From Fimbriimonas planktonicus (GTDB taxonomy: Bacteria > Armatimonadota > Fimbriimonadia > Fimbriimonadales > Fimbriimonadaceae), in NCBI GenBank assembly GCA_965234685.1, contig OZ248539.1, forward strand, positions 3,223,292-3,287,291: a stretch of 64,000 bases of DNA, read 5' to 3'. Shown here piece after piece: positions 8,717 through 16,436 of this stretch. The notes below the pieces were generated by a model that saw nothing but the letters and a program-made list of their open reading frames with translations, was not told the DNA's origin and ran no database searches. The number at the start of each line of letters is the position of its first letter. The stretch's first letter is position 1. The position numbers and the translations under genes were made by a program.

Positions 8717-9601
8717 TTAGCGAGTGGTGTTTTGGCAAAGGGCGGTAGAGAAACCCTGGGTATCCGACAGATCAGCGCAAGTTGGGTTAATCGCCAGGCG
8801 ACCCGCCCGAGAGCGTAGCCAGTTGGTTTTTCTCCACTTTGCACTGGTATCGAGCATCGCGAAAATTGCGCCTTCTCGGTGTCGGGTCGAGATCTGGTTA
8901 TAGATCTCTCGCCATTGGGTGCCGCTCACTTCCGTGTAGATGGCATTGTTGCCCCAGATGTTGTTGGTTACTTGTGAGACGATGCCAAGGCCATCGTCGT
9001 TGATGTCGCTGTCGTCATCTTCGGATTGGCTTTTCGTCATCGAGTAGAAAACCGTGTCGCTTGGATATTCCCAGAGCGAAGCATTTGCGCCTCGGGACGA
9101 TCCCGAGCCATTTGGCGTTGGGCCGTAATTGAAAAGAAACTCGTCGTTTCTGGAGAAGTGTCCAAAAATGGTTGGGCAATTTTCGGCCGTGAAGCCTGCA
9201 GCTCGTTGTGTGTTGTAGGTCAGGCCAGCCGGAACATTGGTGAGGAAGTCACCGGTGATGACCGTCGTGTTCGTAAAATCATCCGATGGTCGATAGTCTG
9301 TGAACCGGCGCATTTCGGGACGTGGTTCAGATGACGCGGGGTCCATGAAGACATCGATGCTCTTTGCGTATGGCATCAAGTCCACGTGGAGGTCCCAGTA
9401 CTTTCGATTTACTGAGTCGTCCGCATCTTGCATGTACAGTAAGTTCGCCACGGCGATCTGCTTTAGATTGCTTAATGCTTGAGTTGTTTTTGCCGCAGCT
9501 TTTGCTTGGGCAAAAACAGGGAAAAGAATTGCTGCCAAGATCGCGATGATCGCGATCACGACTAGAAGTTCGATAAGGGTGAATGCGGAATGCCTTTTCA
9601 T
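8717..9601 (-). CDS. Orphan type IV prepilin-like protein (H-x9-DG type)
   Basis: 294-aa pseudopilin. The N-terminus MKRHSAFTLIELLVVIAIIA is a class III signal: cleavage before Phe by a prepilin peptidase, Glu at +5, then a hydrophobic helix that packs into a pilus or pseudopilus. The C-terminus RHREGAIFAMLDTSAKW resembles the H-x9-DG motif of the large prepilin-like families of Planctomycetes and Armatimonadota, although the DG itself reads DT. The ATG at 9601 is chosen because GAGGGGA precedes it at proper spacing; a GTG at 9625 would add eight residues. No pilus assembly genes are nearby, so it is an orphan cargo or surface protein. Confidence 0.85.
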   Translation of the reverse strand: MKRHSAFTLIELLVVIAIIAILAAILFPVFAQAKAAAKTTQALSNLKQIAVANLLYMQDADDSVNRKYWDLHVDLMPYAKSIDVFMDPASSEPRPEMRRFTDYRPSDDFTNTTVITGDFLTNVPAGLTYNTQRAAGFTAENCPTIFGHFSRNDEFLFNYGPTPNGSGSSRGANASLWEYPSDTVFYSMTKSQSEDDDSDINDDGLGIVSQVTNNIWGNNAIYTEVSGTQWREIYNQISTRHREGAIFAMLDTSAKWRKTNWLRSRAGRLAINPTCADLSDTQGFSTALCQNTTR

Positions 9602-9650
9602 TCCCCTCGGGGATACCTGCGTCACGTTAACATGTCGTTATTAACAATTG

Positions 9651-9692
9651 AAATGCAAGGTTTGGTCCCGAAAGGGACCAAACCTTGCATTT
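9651..9692 (-). terminator. Strong perfect hairpin with GAAA loop after reductase gene
   Basis: A 19-base perfect inverted repeat, left arm 9651-9669 and right arm 9674-9692, closes a GAAA loop on the plus strand. The first stem base is the first base of the reductase stop codon. No U-tract follows. Confidence 0.75.
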
Positions 9693-10768
9693 CAGGCGGT
9701 TGTCAGTTCGGGGTAGTCGGTGTAGCCTTTTTCTCGGCCGACGTAGAACGTGGCGAAGTCGGGTGCGTTGAGCTCGGCGCCTTTCTCCATGCGCTTGACT
9801 AGGTCTGGGTTGGCGAGGAACGGGATGCCGAAGGCGACAGCCGCAATGCCCTTCTCGATGGCGGCGTTTGCCGCTGCTCCGTCGTAGCCGCCATTGATGA
9901 TCAGTGGGAGGCCGGCGATTTCGGCAAGCTCAACGGAGAAACTCTCTGCCGATGGTCGATTGTCGTTGCCGCCGTTCAGGATATGGAGATATGCGAGGCC
10001 GCGGCCGGCAAGGGCTGTAGCGGCTTCGCGGAACGTTGCTTCCAGGTCTGAGTCGCTCATCGAGTTGAACGGAGTCCAAGGGGAAAGCCGAACGCCAACT
10101 TTTTCGGCGCCGATTGCGTCGATGACCGAGTCCAGAACCTGCTTAAGGAATAAGGTGCGATCTTCTCCGTAGGCGTCGGTTCGCTTGTTCGAACCGTCTC
10201 GCAGAAATTGGTCGATGAGGTAACCGTTGGCGCCATGGATTTCGACGCCGTCAAAACCAGCGGCGATGGCGTTCTTGGCGGCAACGCCGAAAGCAGCGGC
10301 AATTCCAGGAATCTCCTCGGTGGAAAGGGCTCTTGGAAGCTCGAAGGATTCTTGAGCGAACGTGGCTGACATCGTTTCGCCATTTGGGGCGATGGCGCTT
10401 GGGGCGACAGGAGTCTCGCCTACGAGGGTGCTATGGGCGATACGACCGGTGTGGAAGATCTGGAGGAAGGCCAGCCCACCCTTGGCGTGAATGGCATCGG
10501 CAACTGGCTTCCAGGCTTCGACTTGGGCATCGTTCCAAATGCCTGGAATGACCGGGTAGCCCGAGCCCTGCTTGGTGACGGCGGTCGCTTCGGTGATGAT
10601 GAGACCGGCTTCGGCACGTTGAGAGTAGTAGGTGGCGGCAAGAGGAGTTTGAATTCCGTCGGCGTCGGCACGGCTTCGCGTCATCGGAGCCATCACAAGG
10701 CGATTCTTTAGCTCGATGGATCCAAGCTTAACGGTGGAGAACAACGGTGCAGTTTCGGAAAGTTGCAT
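9692..10768 (-). CDS. Old-yellow-enzyme family ene-reductase
   Basis: FMN-dependent NADPH oxidoreductase of the NemA/OYE family, 358 aa, a single TIM barrel. FMN-binding features are APMTRSRA near residue 30 and the closing IINGGYD region. The substrate-binding His/Asn pair is in EIHGANGYLIDQFLRDGSN. Family members reduce activated C=C bonds of enones, nitroalkenes, nitrate esters or maleimides. The usual QLWHxGR is QIFHTGR here, a mild substitution at the active-site rim. The gene is monocistronic: a hairpin follows its stop codon, and another hairpin separates it from the upstream YceI operon. Confidence 0.88.
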   Translation of the reverse strand: MQLSETAPLFSTVKLGSIELKNRLVMAPMTRSRADADGIQTPLAATYYSQRAEAGLIITEATAVTKQGSGYPVIPGIWNDAQVEAWKPVADAIHAKGGLAFLQIFHTGRIAHSTLVGETPVAPSAIAPNGETMSATFAQESFELPRALSTEEIPGIAAAFGVAAKNAIAAGFDGVEIHGANGYLIDQFLRDGSNKRTDAYGEDRTLFLKQVLDSVIDAIGAEKVGVRLSPWTPFNSMSDSDLEATFREAATALAGRGLAYLHILNGGNDNRPSAESFSVELAEIAGLPLIINGGYDGAAANAAIEKGIAAVAFGIPFLANPDLVKRMEKGAELNAPDFATFYVGREKGYTDYPELTTA

Positions 10769-10826
10769 AGTATCTTTTTGAAACTATGGCGGTATTTTCG
10801 CGCTCACGTCAAGGGTCCTAGTGAAA

Positions 10827-10857
10827 ATCGCGAACAATCTTTTCGATTGTTCGCGAT
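10827..10857 (-). terminator. Hairpin after YceI operon
   Basis: Perfect 13-base arms (10827-10839 and 10845-10857) with a five-base loop, eight bases after the stop of the membrane protein gene at 10866. Downstream is TTTCAC, a minimal U-tract. Confidence 0.65.
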
Positions 10858-10865
10858 CTGGGTTT

Positions 10866-11282
10866 CTAGGCGGCGCTTTGCGGCGGAATGGACCGTTTCG
10901 CTGCAAAAGCGAAAACGGCAAGGCCGAGAAGAAACGCAATTCCGAAGCTGATTCGGGCGTAATTTACTACTGCTCGAATGGATCGAAGTTGGGTGGGATA
11001 GATTCCCTTTTCCTTCAGGTAGTCCTCGCTTATGCGTTTGGTGCCGTCTTCCGCAGGCTCCACGAAGGCCTTCGGGTCTTCGATAACGTACTCCTGTGGC
11101 TCGCCGACGTTGCGGTAAGCATCGCCAAAGAGGTCGCCCGCGGTGTCCTTCTCAACTCGCTGAGCCAAGGCAGCCTTTCCTTCGTAGCTGCTCATCACCG
11201 GGATGCTTGCGCCGAGGCCGAGGGCCCCGACGACAAGCAGAAAGATGGCAACCGGACGCAGGAACTTACTTGGCCGTTGCAT
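10866..11282 (-). CDS. Small membrane protein in YceI operon, unknown function
   Basis: 138 aa with a membrane helix at about 10-28 and another at about 108-128. Between them is a charged, presumably extracytoplasmic domain of about 80 residues. No family recognised. It overlaps the end of the upstream yceI-like gene by 17 bases and is followed by a hairpin, so the two form a two-gene operon controlled by the operator-like palindrome at 11912-11931. In other bacteria YceI proteins are often paired with cytochrome b561-like membrane proteins. This one lacks heme-ligand His pairs and is probably something else. Confidence 0.65.
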   Translation of the reverse strand: MQRPSKFLRPVAIFLLVVGALGLGASIPVMSSYEGKAALAQRVEKDTAGDLFGDAYRNVGEPQEYVIEDPKAFVEPAEDGTKRISEDYLKEKGIYPTQLRSIRAVVNYARISFGIAFLLGLAVFAFAAKRSIPPQSAA

Positions 11283-11868
11283 AGGCGCTGATACCCAGCG
11301 TGACTTCGTTCGAGACCTTGCCCTGCGCAGGTGCAGGAATGGTCACGCCGTAGTCGCTGAGCTTGATGTCGAACTTCGTTGCGATCTGCACAACGTCGCC
11401 GTCGAATCCGGCGGCTTTAACGGCTGGGCTAGCGGCTCGGTACTTAACGGTCGCGTTGACAGTGATGGTCTTGGTGACGCCGTGGAGGGTCAGGTTGCCG
11501 GTTACGCGGTACTTGTCTCCACCAGCCGACTTGACCGACTTGGTTTCGAACTTGATGGATGGAAACTTCTCCGCGTCGAGCCACTGTGCGCTTCGCATGT
11601 GCTCGTCTCGAGTTGGGATGCCGGTCTGAATGCTGGCGACGTCGACCATGATGGTCCCGCTGCCGGTCTTCTTCGCCATGTCAAAGGTCAGGCTGCCCGA
11701 GACCTTGGTGGTCTTTCCGGTAAAGGCTTCGAATTCGGATTCGCTCACGACGGTGGCGAGGTTTCGATATTCGAGTCGATCGCCAACGACGGTGAAGGTC
11801 TTTTCGGCGGCAAAGCCGAAAGCAGACAATGCGAGCAAAGATGCGGCGAGGGTTAGTCGGTTGTTCAT
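11266..11868 (-). CDS. YceI family secreted lipid-binding protein
   Basis: 200-aa periplasmic lipocalin-like protein. A signal peptide of about 20 residues (MNNRLTLAASLLALSAFGFA) precedes a YceI beta-barrel, with typical blocks SLTFDMAKKTGSGTIMVDVASIQTG, the DEHMRSAQWLDAEKFPSIKFE region and VTGNLTLHGVTKTI. Family members bind polyisoprenoids or similar long amphiphiles and are often induced by stress. GGGGGAGAG precedes the ATG at good spacing, so this mRNA has a leader. The gap to the divergent spermidine synthase gene carries a perfect palindrome that may be a repressor site. Confidence 0.87.
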   Translation of the reverse strand: MNNRLTLAASLLALSAFGFAAEKTFTVVGDRLEYRNLATVVSESEFEAFTGKTTKVSGSLTFDMAKKTGSGTIMVDVASIQTGIPTRDEHMRSAQWLDAEKFPSIKFETKSVKSAGGDKYRVTGNLTLHGVTKTITVNATVKYRAASPAVKAAGFDGDVVQIATKFDIKLSDYGVTIPAPAQGKVSNEVTLGISAYATAK

Positions 11869-11911
11869 ATTCTCTCTCCCCCAGGGTCACGTCGCACGGG
11901 ACATGCCTGAG

Positions 11912-11931
11912 ATAGTTGACATAACAACTAT
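11912..11931. promoter_or_regulatory. Operator-like palindrome, MarR-type appearance
   Basis: ATAGTTG (11912-11918), six bases, CAACTAT (11925-11931): a perfect 7+7 dyad in the divergent region between the YceI gene and speE. Its right arm runs into TATACA, a likely -10 for speE, so a bound repressor would block that promoter. The size and TTG/CAA arms resemble MarR-family sites; no such regulator is encoded nearby. Confidence 0.5.
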
Positions 11932-12023
11932 ACATGAGTGAAGCAATTTGGGTTCCGATTTTTTCGAAATGTTTCGAGAAATGCGATCCGGTTGGGTTCA
12001 CTATTGCGGTGACCCACTTTACG

Positions 12024-12830
12024 ATGCCGATTCGCGGTGACAAGTTGTCGATGAATGTTCGGGTGAACGAGCACCTTCACCATTCGGTGACCGAGTTCCA
12101 AACCATCGACATTTACGACACCGAAGTCTTTGGCCGGGCTCTGTTGCTAGACGGGCATATTCAGCTGACGGAGATGGATGAGCGGGCATACCATGAGTCG
12201 CTCGTTCACGTTTGCGGTCTTTCTGTTCCGTCGCTGAAGCGGGCACTGGTCATTGGCGGTGGGGATGGCGGGGTCATTCGAGAGCTTTGCCGATATCCGG
12301 GAATCGAGCGCATTGACATGGTGGAGATCGACGCGGGCGTCGTGAATGCTTGCCGCCAACACTTGCCTACCGTTAGCGCGGGAGCCTTTGACGATCCGCG
12401 AGTTCATCTTCACGTTGGCGACGCATTCGAGTTCGTTAAGCAAGATATTGAGCCGTACCAGCTGATCGTTTCGGACTCGACCGATGTTTATGAAGGCGAG
12501 GAAGGGAACTTGAGCGAAATGCTGTTTACATCCACCTTCTATGCGGATGTGAAGCGGTTGTTGTCGCCCGAGGGATTTGTGGTCACCCAGGCGGACAACT
12601 TGGTCTTTTGCCCGTACTCCCTCGAAGAGATTCGCGGCCAATTCGATGCGGTGTTTCCGCTCACCGGCTGGTACCAAGCCGTGGTGCCTTCGTTCGGTGG
12701 ATTCAGCGGCTATTGCTGGGCCAGCTTAGGCGCAACCGTTTTGCCAGAATTGCCGACTGCGCCCTTTGAGCTTGCATCGCTCAACGAGGTCACCTGGCGC
12801 TGGGGACAAACCGCGTTGGTCTTTGCCTGA
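12024..12830 (+). CDS. speE: Spermidine synthase (polyamine aminopropyltransferase)
   Basis: Transfers the aminopropyl group of decarboxylated S-adenosylmethionine to putrescine or a similar diamine; 268 aa. The N-terminal beta domain holds EHLHHSVTEFQTIDIY and FGRALLLDG. Then come YHE (56-58), the nucleotide-binding GGGDGG (78-83), and the catalytic Asp region VSDSTDV. The frame is open from 11934, but that ATG abuts the operator palindrome and the added 30 residues do not look like the family. ATG 12024 gives the usual N-terminus; 12051 is also possible. The usual DSTDP is DSTDV here. No speD or speA/B gene is visible in the window. MtnA at 47977 would recycle the methylthioadenosine by-product. 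Confidence 0.88.
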   Translation: MPIRGDKLSMNVRVNEHLHHSVTEFQTIDIYDTEVFGRALLLDGHIQLTEMDERAYHESLVHVCGLSVPSLKRALVIGGGDGGVIRELCRYPGIERIDMVEIDAGVVNACRQHLPTVSAGAFDDPRVHLHVGDAFEFVKQDIEPYQLIVSDSTDVYEGEEGNLSEMLFTSTFYADVKRLLSPEGFVVTQADNLVFCPYSLEEIRGQFDAVFPLTGWYQAVVPSFGGFSGYCWASLGATVLPELPTAPFELASLNEVTWRWGQTALVFA

Positions 12831-12837
12831 AGATCGC

Positions 12838-12866
12838 TTGCGAGAGTCGGGCGACCTTGGCATACT
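12838..12866 (+). promoter_or_regulatory. Promoter of phytanoyl-CoA dioxygenase-like gene, leaderless layout
   Basis: TTGCGA (12838-12843), 17-base spacer, CATACT (12861-12866), six bases, ATG at 12873. Confidence 0.5.
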
Positions 12867-12872
12867 AGGGGC

Positions 12873-13604
12873 ATGGCAATGAGGCTTGGTAGCGAGGCGG
12901 CGGCGCAGTATGCGGAACAGGGTTACTACTTGTTTAAGCAACCAGTATTTTCGGACGAAAAGTTCGCCGAGTTGAAGGGGATCTTCGAAGAGGACTTGGT
13001 GCGGTTCACAGAAGGGCAACTGGATATGATCCACACCCGCGACGAGCGGTTGCTTAAGTTCCTGATGGCCGATGAAGTGCTGGACATCGTCGAGAGCCTT
13101 ATCGGTCCCAACATCGGGCTATGGGCTTCGCACCTGATCTCGAAGGCACCGCTGGTCGGAAAGGCGACGCCGTGGCATGAAGACAGCAGCTACTGGGAAG
13201 GCCGCGTTTCGACGATGGCGGGTATCTGCACCGTGTGGTTAGCAATCGATCGCGCCACTCCCGAGAACGGCAGCATGGCGGTGATCCCAGGATCGCACAG
13301 CAACGGCTTTAGCGAGTACAAGCCAGTCGATGCGACCGCGAATATCTTTGATACGGAGATCGTGAACGTGGATGAGGATAAGGCGGTCTACTTCAGCCTC
13401 GAACCGAACGAGTGCAGCTTGCACGAGGGGCGGATTATCCACGGAGCGAAGGCGAACACCTCGCCCAATCGCCGCGCGGGCTACACCATGCGGTATTTCC
13501 CGCTCACGTCGCAGGTCTATCACGATTCACCGCGAAACGCGGGTCACAAAATCTGGCTGGCGCGTGGAACGGATCAAGCAGACAACCGCTTCGAAAACGC
13601 CTAA
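12873..13604 (+). CDS. Phytanoyl-CoA dioxygenase family protein (PhyH)
   Basis: Fe(II)/2-oxoglutarate-dependent oxygenase of the PhyH family, 243 aa, the normal length. The iron-binding HxD is in TPWHEDSSYW, the distal His in EGRIIHGAKANTS, and the 2-oxoglutarate-binding Arg follows in NRRAGYTMRYFP. All catalytic residues appear present. Bacterial members hydroxylate diverse small molecules such as ectoine or phosphonates, so the substrate is open. A second PhyH protein lies at 60471-61379 and they are only distantly alike. The gene converges on the APH-like gene and shares four bases (CTAA) with it. Confidence 0.85.
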   Translation: MAMRLGSEAAAQYAEQGYYLFKQPVFSDEKFAELKGIFEEDLVRFTEGQLDMIHTRDERLLKFLMADEVLDIVESLIGPNIGLWASHLISKAPLVGKATPWHEDSSYWEGRVSTMAGICTVWLAIDRATPENGSMAVIPGSHSNGFSEYKPVDATANIFDTEIVNVDEDKAVYFSLEPNECSLHEGRIIHGAKANTSPNRRAGYTMRYFPLTSQVYHDSPRNAGHKIWLARGTDQADNRFENA

Positions 13605-14500
13605 GACTTTTCAAAGAACTTAAGGGCGGACCGTAGATAACGGTCCGCCGTTCGAGCGATGGCTTCGTCGGATGCTTCCCGGCCGAAAGATCGAAGGACG
13701 ATTCCGTAATGTAACGCGCGAAAGGCGGCGCGAATTCTGAGGTCTGGATCAGCGTTTCCGTACGCACTCCAGAAGGGCTCTTGATCGATTGGGTCAAGCA
13801 AGGCAAAAACGATCGACACATCAAGGGCCGGATCGCCGACGTGCAAATCGCCCCAGTCGATGATTCCCGATACCTCCCCATCCGACTGAACAATCACATG
13901 TCGAGGGTACAGGTCACCGTGAACCCAAGTTCGGTGCTTTGCGGATCGTGCATTTAGAGCCGCCTCAAAAGCGCGTTCTGTTGCGAGTTCATCTTCGGAA
14001 TTGAACCCACCTAAGGAAACCTGTTTACGTAGTAGCTCGACCCGAAACGGAATGTCGGCTCTCCGGAGATCATCCGCTGGTGTCTCGCTATGGATCGGGA
14101 CATCGTGAAGCTTCCGCAAAAAGTCACCAATGCGGTGGGTAAGTCGCTCATCTGCGTGCAAAGCCCGATCGAGAGATTCGCCTGGAATAAATGGTGAACC
14201 TGCAAACGGAAATGGAAACAGTTCGCTTGGCTCACCAATCCATGTTGGCGCGCTGGTTGGCAAAGGCAGTTGCTTTGCCAACGCCGGCAGCCATCGACAT
14301 TCCTTATTGATGAGTTCGACGGCCAACTGGCGGTGAGGAAAACGAAACACCCAAATCTCGTCAACTAGAAAAGCCTGATTGTCCCAACCGGAACCAAGAA
14401 ACCGAATCGACTGCTGGGCGAGTTGAGGGAACTGGTTCCGGATGACTGCGCGAGCGGTTTCGAGATCTATGGGAAAGTCGCCGAGCCAAGGTGCGTTCAT
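13601..14500 (-). CDS. Aminoglycoside phosphotransferase (APH) family kinase-like protein
   Basis: 299-aa small-molecule kinase of the APH/choline kinase fold. The catalytic loop is HGDLYPRHVIV, where the base is the Asp after HG. The metal-binding motif is IIDWGDLHVGDPALD. FRFPHR near residue 55 is the lysine-lobe strand, with the usual Lys not obvious. This family includes antibiotic, homoserine, fructosamine and hydroxyurea kinases; resistance should not be assumed. The start codon is two bases after the stop of the upstream helicase gene, so the two are co-transcribed. The C-terminus overlaps the convergent dioxygenase gene by four bases. Confidence 0.8.
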   Translation of the reverse strand: MNAPWLGDFPIDLETARAVIRNQFPQLAQQSIRFLGSGWDNQAFLVDEIWVFRFPHRQLAVELINKECRWLPALAKQLPLPTSAPTWIGEPSELFPFPFAGSPFIPGESLDRALHADERLTHRIGDFLRKLHDVPIHSETPADDLRRADIPFRVELLRKQVSLGGFNSEDELATERAFEAALNARSAKHRTWVHGDLYPRHVIVQSDGEVSGIIDWGDLHVGDPALDVSIVFALLDPIDQEPFWSAYGNADPDLRIRAAFRALHYGIVLRSFGREASDEAIARTADRYLRSALKFFEKS

Positions 14501-14502
14501 GG

Positions 14503-16356
14503 CTATCTTCCCGTTCGTCGTCGCCTGACGCGTCCAAGTTTAAACGATTCGATCAAAGCTCTGGCTTGTCCACGCGTTTGCACGGTCCCGATTATTTCAG
14601 GGTCAGCGCCAAGGCGACGGAGGGTTTCTCGCTGGCTTGCGGTCGGTGGCTCATCTCTCCAGGCGGCATTCGCCTTTACGATCTCTCCGCAATCCGGGAA
14701 AGTCATGTGAATCAGCCGGTCAGCTTCATCAAAGGCAGCCTGAAGGTCGTCACCGAGCGGCATTTGTCCGTAGCCCATCTGGTCGGATTCGAGACTGAGG
14801 TTGTACCGTCCGAGTTCGTCGATAAGAATTCGCGCTCGCCGCTCGCCGTCTAACCGGCTCGGCCCGCAAGGAAGGAAGTACTCGTTCTCACCGGTCTTCA
14901 TCCAAGCCAGTCGACTGACGCCAAGGATTTCTTCGGGAATGCTGAGTTCTCTAAGCAGGTCAACTTCGCTGAGGACGGTGCTGAGATCATCAAAAGACAT
15001 TGGTCGCCGGAACATTTCGGCGCGCTGTCTTGGCTCAAGTTCGTCCACCCACTCGGCAGCTTCGAAGAGGCTATGACCTTGGAGGTCAAAGTCGGGCGGC
15101 AAGCCGACGAGCCCGGCTGCGCTTGCCGGGGCAGGTGCCTTCTTCGGCATGTCTTCATCCTCCGGCGGGCCAGTGAGGCTGAACTGGGTACTGACATCGA
15201 CGACATCAATGACATAGCAGTCGGGCTTGCCAGATTGACGAATGGCTTCAAGGCGTTCAAATGGCGTGGATAAGCCATCGACGGTACGGGCGAGCGTTCG
15301 CACGCCGCGACCGGCCATCTGAGTGTAAAGGGCCCAGCTCTGCGTTGGGCGCAGCATCAATACGCAGCTGGCTTCCGGTGCGTCATATCCTTCCGTGGCC
15401 ACTTCAACGTTCACCAGAACCTGAGTTTTGCCGGTTTGGAAGCGATGCATGATCGCCTCGCGATGCTCAGGCTTCATCGTGCCGTCAACACTTTCCGCGG
15501 CGAAGCCCTGGCTGCGGAATAGCTCAGCGACATCAGTAGCATGCGCAACGTCTACACAGAAGACGATGGTCCGTCGGTCACTCGCGATCTCTGCCCAGTG
15601 TTGAAACGCGATCCAGTTTCGCTTTTCAACGTTCACTGCACGGGCAAGCTGGGCGGTGTTATAGTCGCCCAATTGGGTCTTCACTCCGCTGAGGTCAACG
15701 CCGGTCGCAACCCGGAAGCCACGAAGATCAACGAGCCAACCGTCCGCCACCGCCTGTCGCAGCGGATAGCGAAAGACAACATCTTCAAAAATGGCGGATT
15801 CGCTGCCGTGAAGCGGGCGGTTGTCCATTCGGTGGTCAGTTGCGGTTACGGCAAGGGTGAAGCAATCTCCCGAGTAGGAGCCAAACCGACGCATGACGTT
15901 TTGCCACGTATCTGCCGGGGCGTGGTGCCCTTCGTCCATGATCAGCAATCCGGGCTTGAACCAGTTGAGGCGGTCGGTGAGAGGGCGACCGACGGTTTGT
16001 ACGCCGGCAACAACTACTCGACTTTCGAAGGGCGCTTTCGCATCTCCACCCTCGATACCCACAGGAAGGCGCGGGGCCATCGCGATGATTCGCTTGGCGG
16101 CCTGCTGGAGTAGCTCTTGCCGGTGTGCGACCACAAGGGAAGTCTGTTTGTACGTTCGATCGAACTCGTCGATCAACGAGGCGAACAGGGTCGTCTTGCC
16201 AGTACCGGTGGGCATGACGACCATGATTCGGTGCAGTCCACGATCTCGAGCGGCGAGCACGGCGGCACGGGCTTTTTCTTGATAGTCCCGTAGGACGATG
16301 GGGGCGGCTTGACCCGGCACGACCATGTCGTCGCCGTCAAAAAGGTGATAACCCAT
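14503..16356 (-). CDS. Superfamily 2 DEAD/DEAH-box helicase, RadD/SSL2-like
   Basis: 617-aa ATP-dependent nucleic-acid helicase. Two RecA-like domains occupy about 20-400: LRDYQEKA (Q-like region), Walker A PTGTGKTT, Walker B IMDEGHH, motif III TATDHR, and motif VI QMAGRGVR. The remaining 200 residues are a family-specific C-terminal region with no recognised domain, containing an acidic/proline-rich linker near 400-420. Overall layout resembles RadD-type repair helicases and the translocase part of restriction enzymes; no nuclease or methylase gene is adjacent. It is co-transcribed with the APH-like kinase. A hairpin upstream isolates it from the phosphatase gene. Confidence 0.82.
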   Translation of the reverse strand: MGYHLFDGDDMVVPGQAAPIVLRDYQEKARAAVLAARDRGLHRIMVVMPTGTGKTTLFASLIDEFDRTYKQTSLVVAHRQELLQQAAKRIIAMAPRLPVGIEGGDAKAPFESRVVVAGVQTVGRPLTDRLNWFKPGLLIMDEGHHAPADTWQNVMRRFGSYSGDCFTLAVTATDHRMDNRPLHGSESAIFEDVVFRYPLRQAVADGWLVDLRGFRVATGVDLSGVKTQLGDYNTAQLARAVNVEKRNWIAFQHWAEIASDRRTIVFCVDVAHATDVAELFRSQGFAAESVDGTMKPEHREAIMHRFQTGKTQVLVNVEVATEGYDAPEASCVLMLRPTQSWALYTQMAGRGVRTLARTVDGLSTPFERLEAIRQSGKPDCYVIDVVDVSTQFSLTGPPEDEDMPKKAPAPASAAGLVGLPPDFDLQGHSLFEAAEWVDELEPRQRAEMFRRPMSFDDLSTVLSEVDLLRELSIPEEILGVSRLAWMKTGENEYFLPCGPSRLDGERRARILIDELGRYNLSLESDQMGYGQMPLGDDLQAAFDEADRLIHMTFPDCGEIVKANAAWRDEPPTASQRETLRRLGADPEIIGTVQTRGQARALIESFKLGRVRRRRTGR

Positions 16357-16367
16357 CGGAGCAGTGG

Positions 16368-16394
16368 AAGGTCAGTTGAGAGCCAACCGACCTT
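16368..16394 (-). terminator. Hairpin after phosphatase gene
   Basis: AAGGTC (16368-16373) pairs with GACCTT (16389-16394), and GTTG (16375-16378) with CAAC (16384-16387), around one mismatch. It is downstream of the SpoIIE-type gene ending at 16437. No U-tract. Confidence 0.5.
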
Positions 16395-16436
16395 TATAGT
16401 TTAGCGCGTCCGGGTGCGTATCCTAACGCCGAAGAA

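Noticed and set aside
11934..12023. ATG 11934 as start of spermidine synthase
   Set aside because: It abuts the operator dyad and -10-like TATACA, and the extra 30 residues do not resemble the family N-terminus.
13601..14500. Calling the APH-like protein an antibiotic-resistance enzyme
   Set aside because: The family is broad, and neither context nor sequence identifies an antibiotic substrate.
14503..16356. Helicase as part of a restriction-modification or phage-defence system
   Set aside because: No methylase, nuclease or specificity gene is adjacent; the only partner is a small-molecule kinase.
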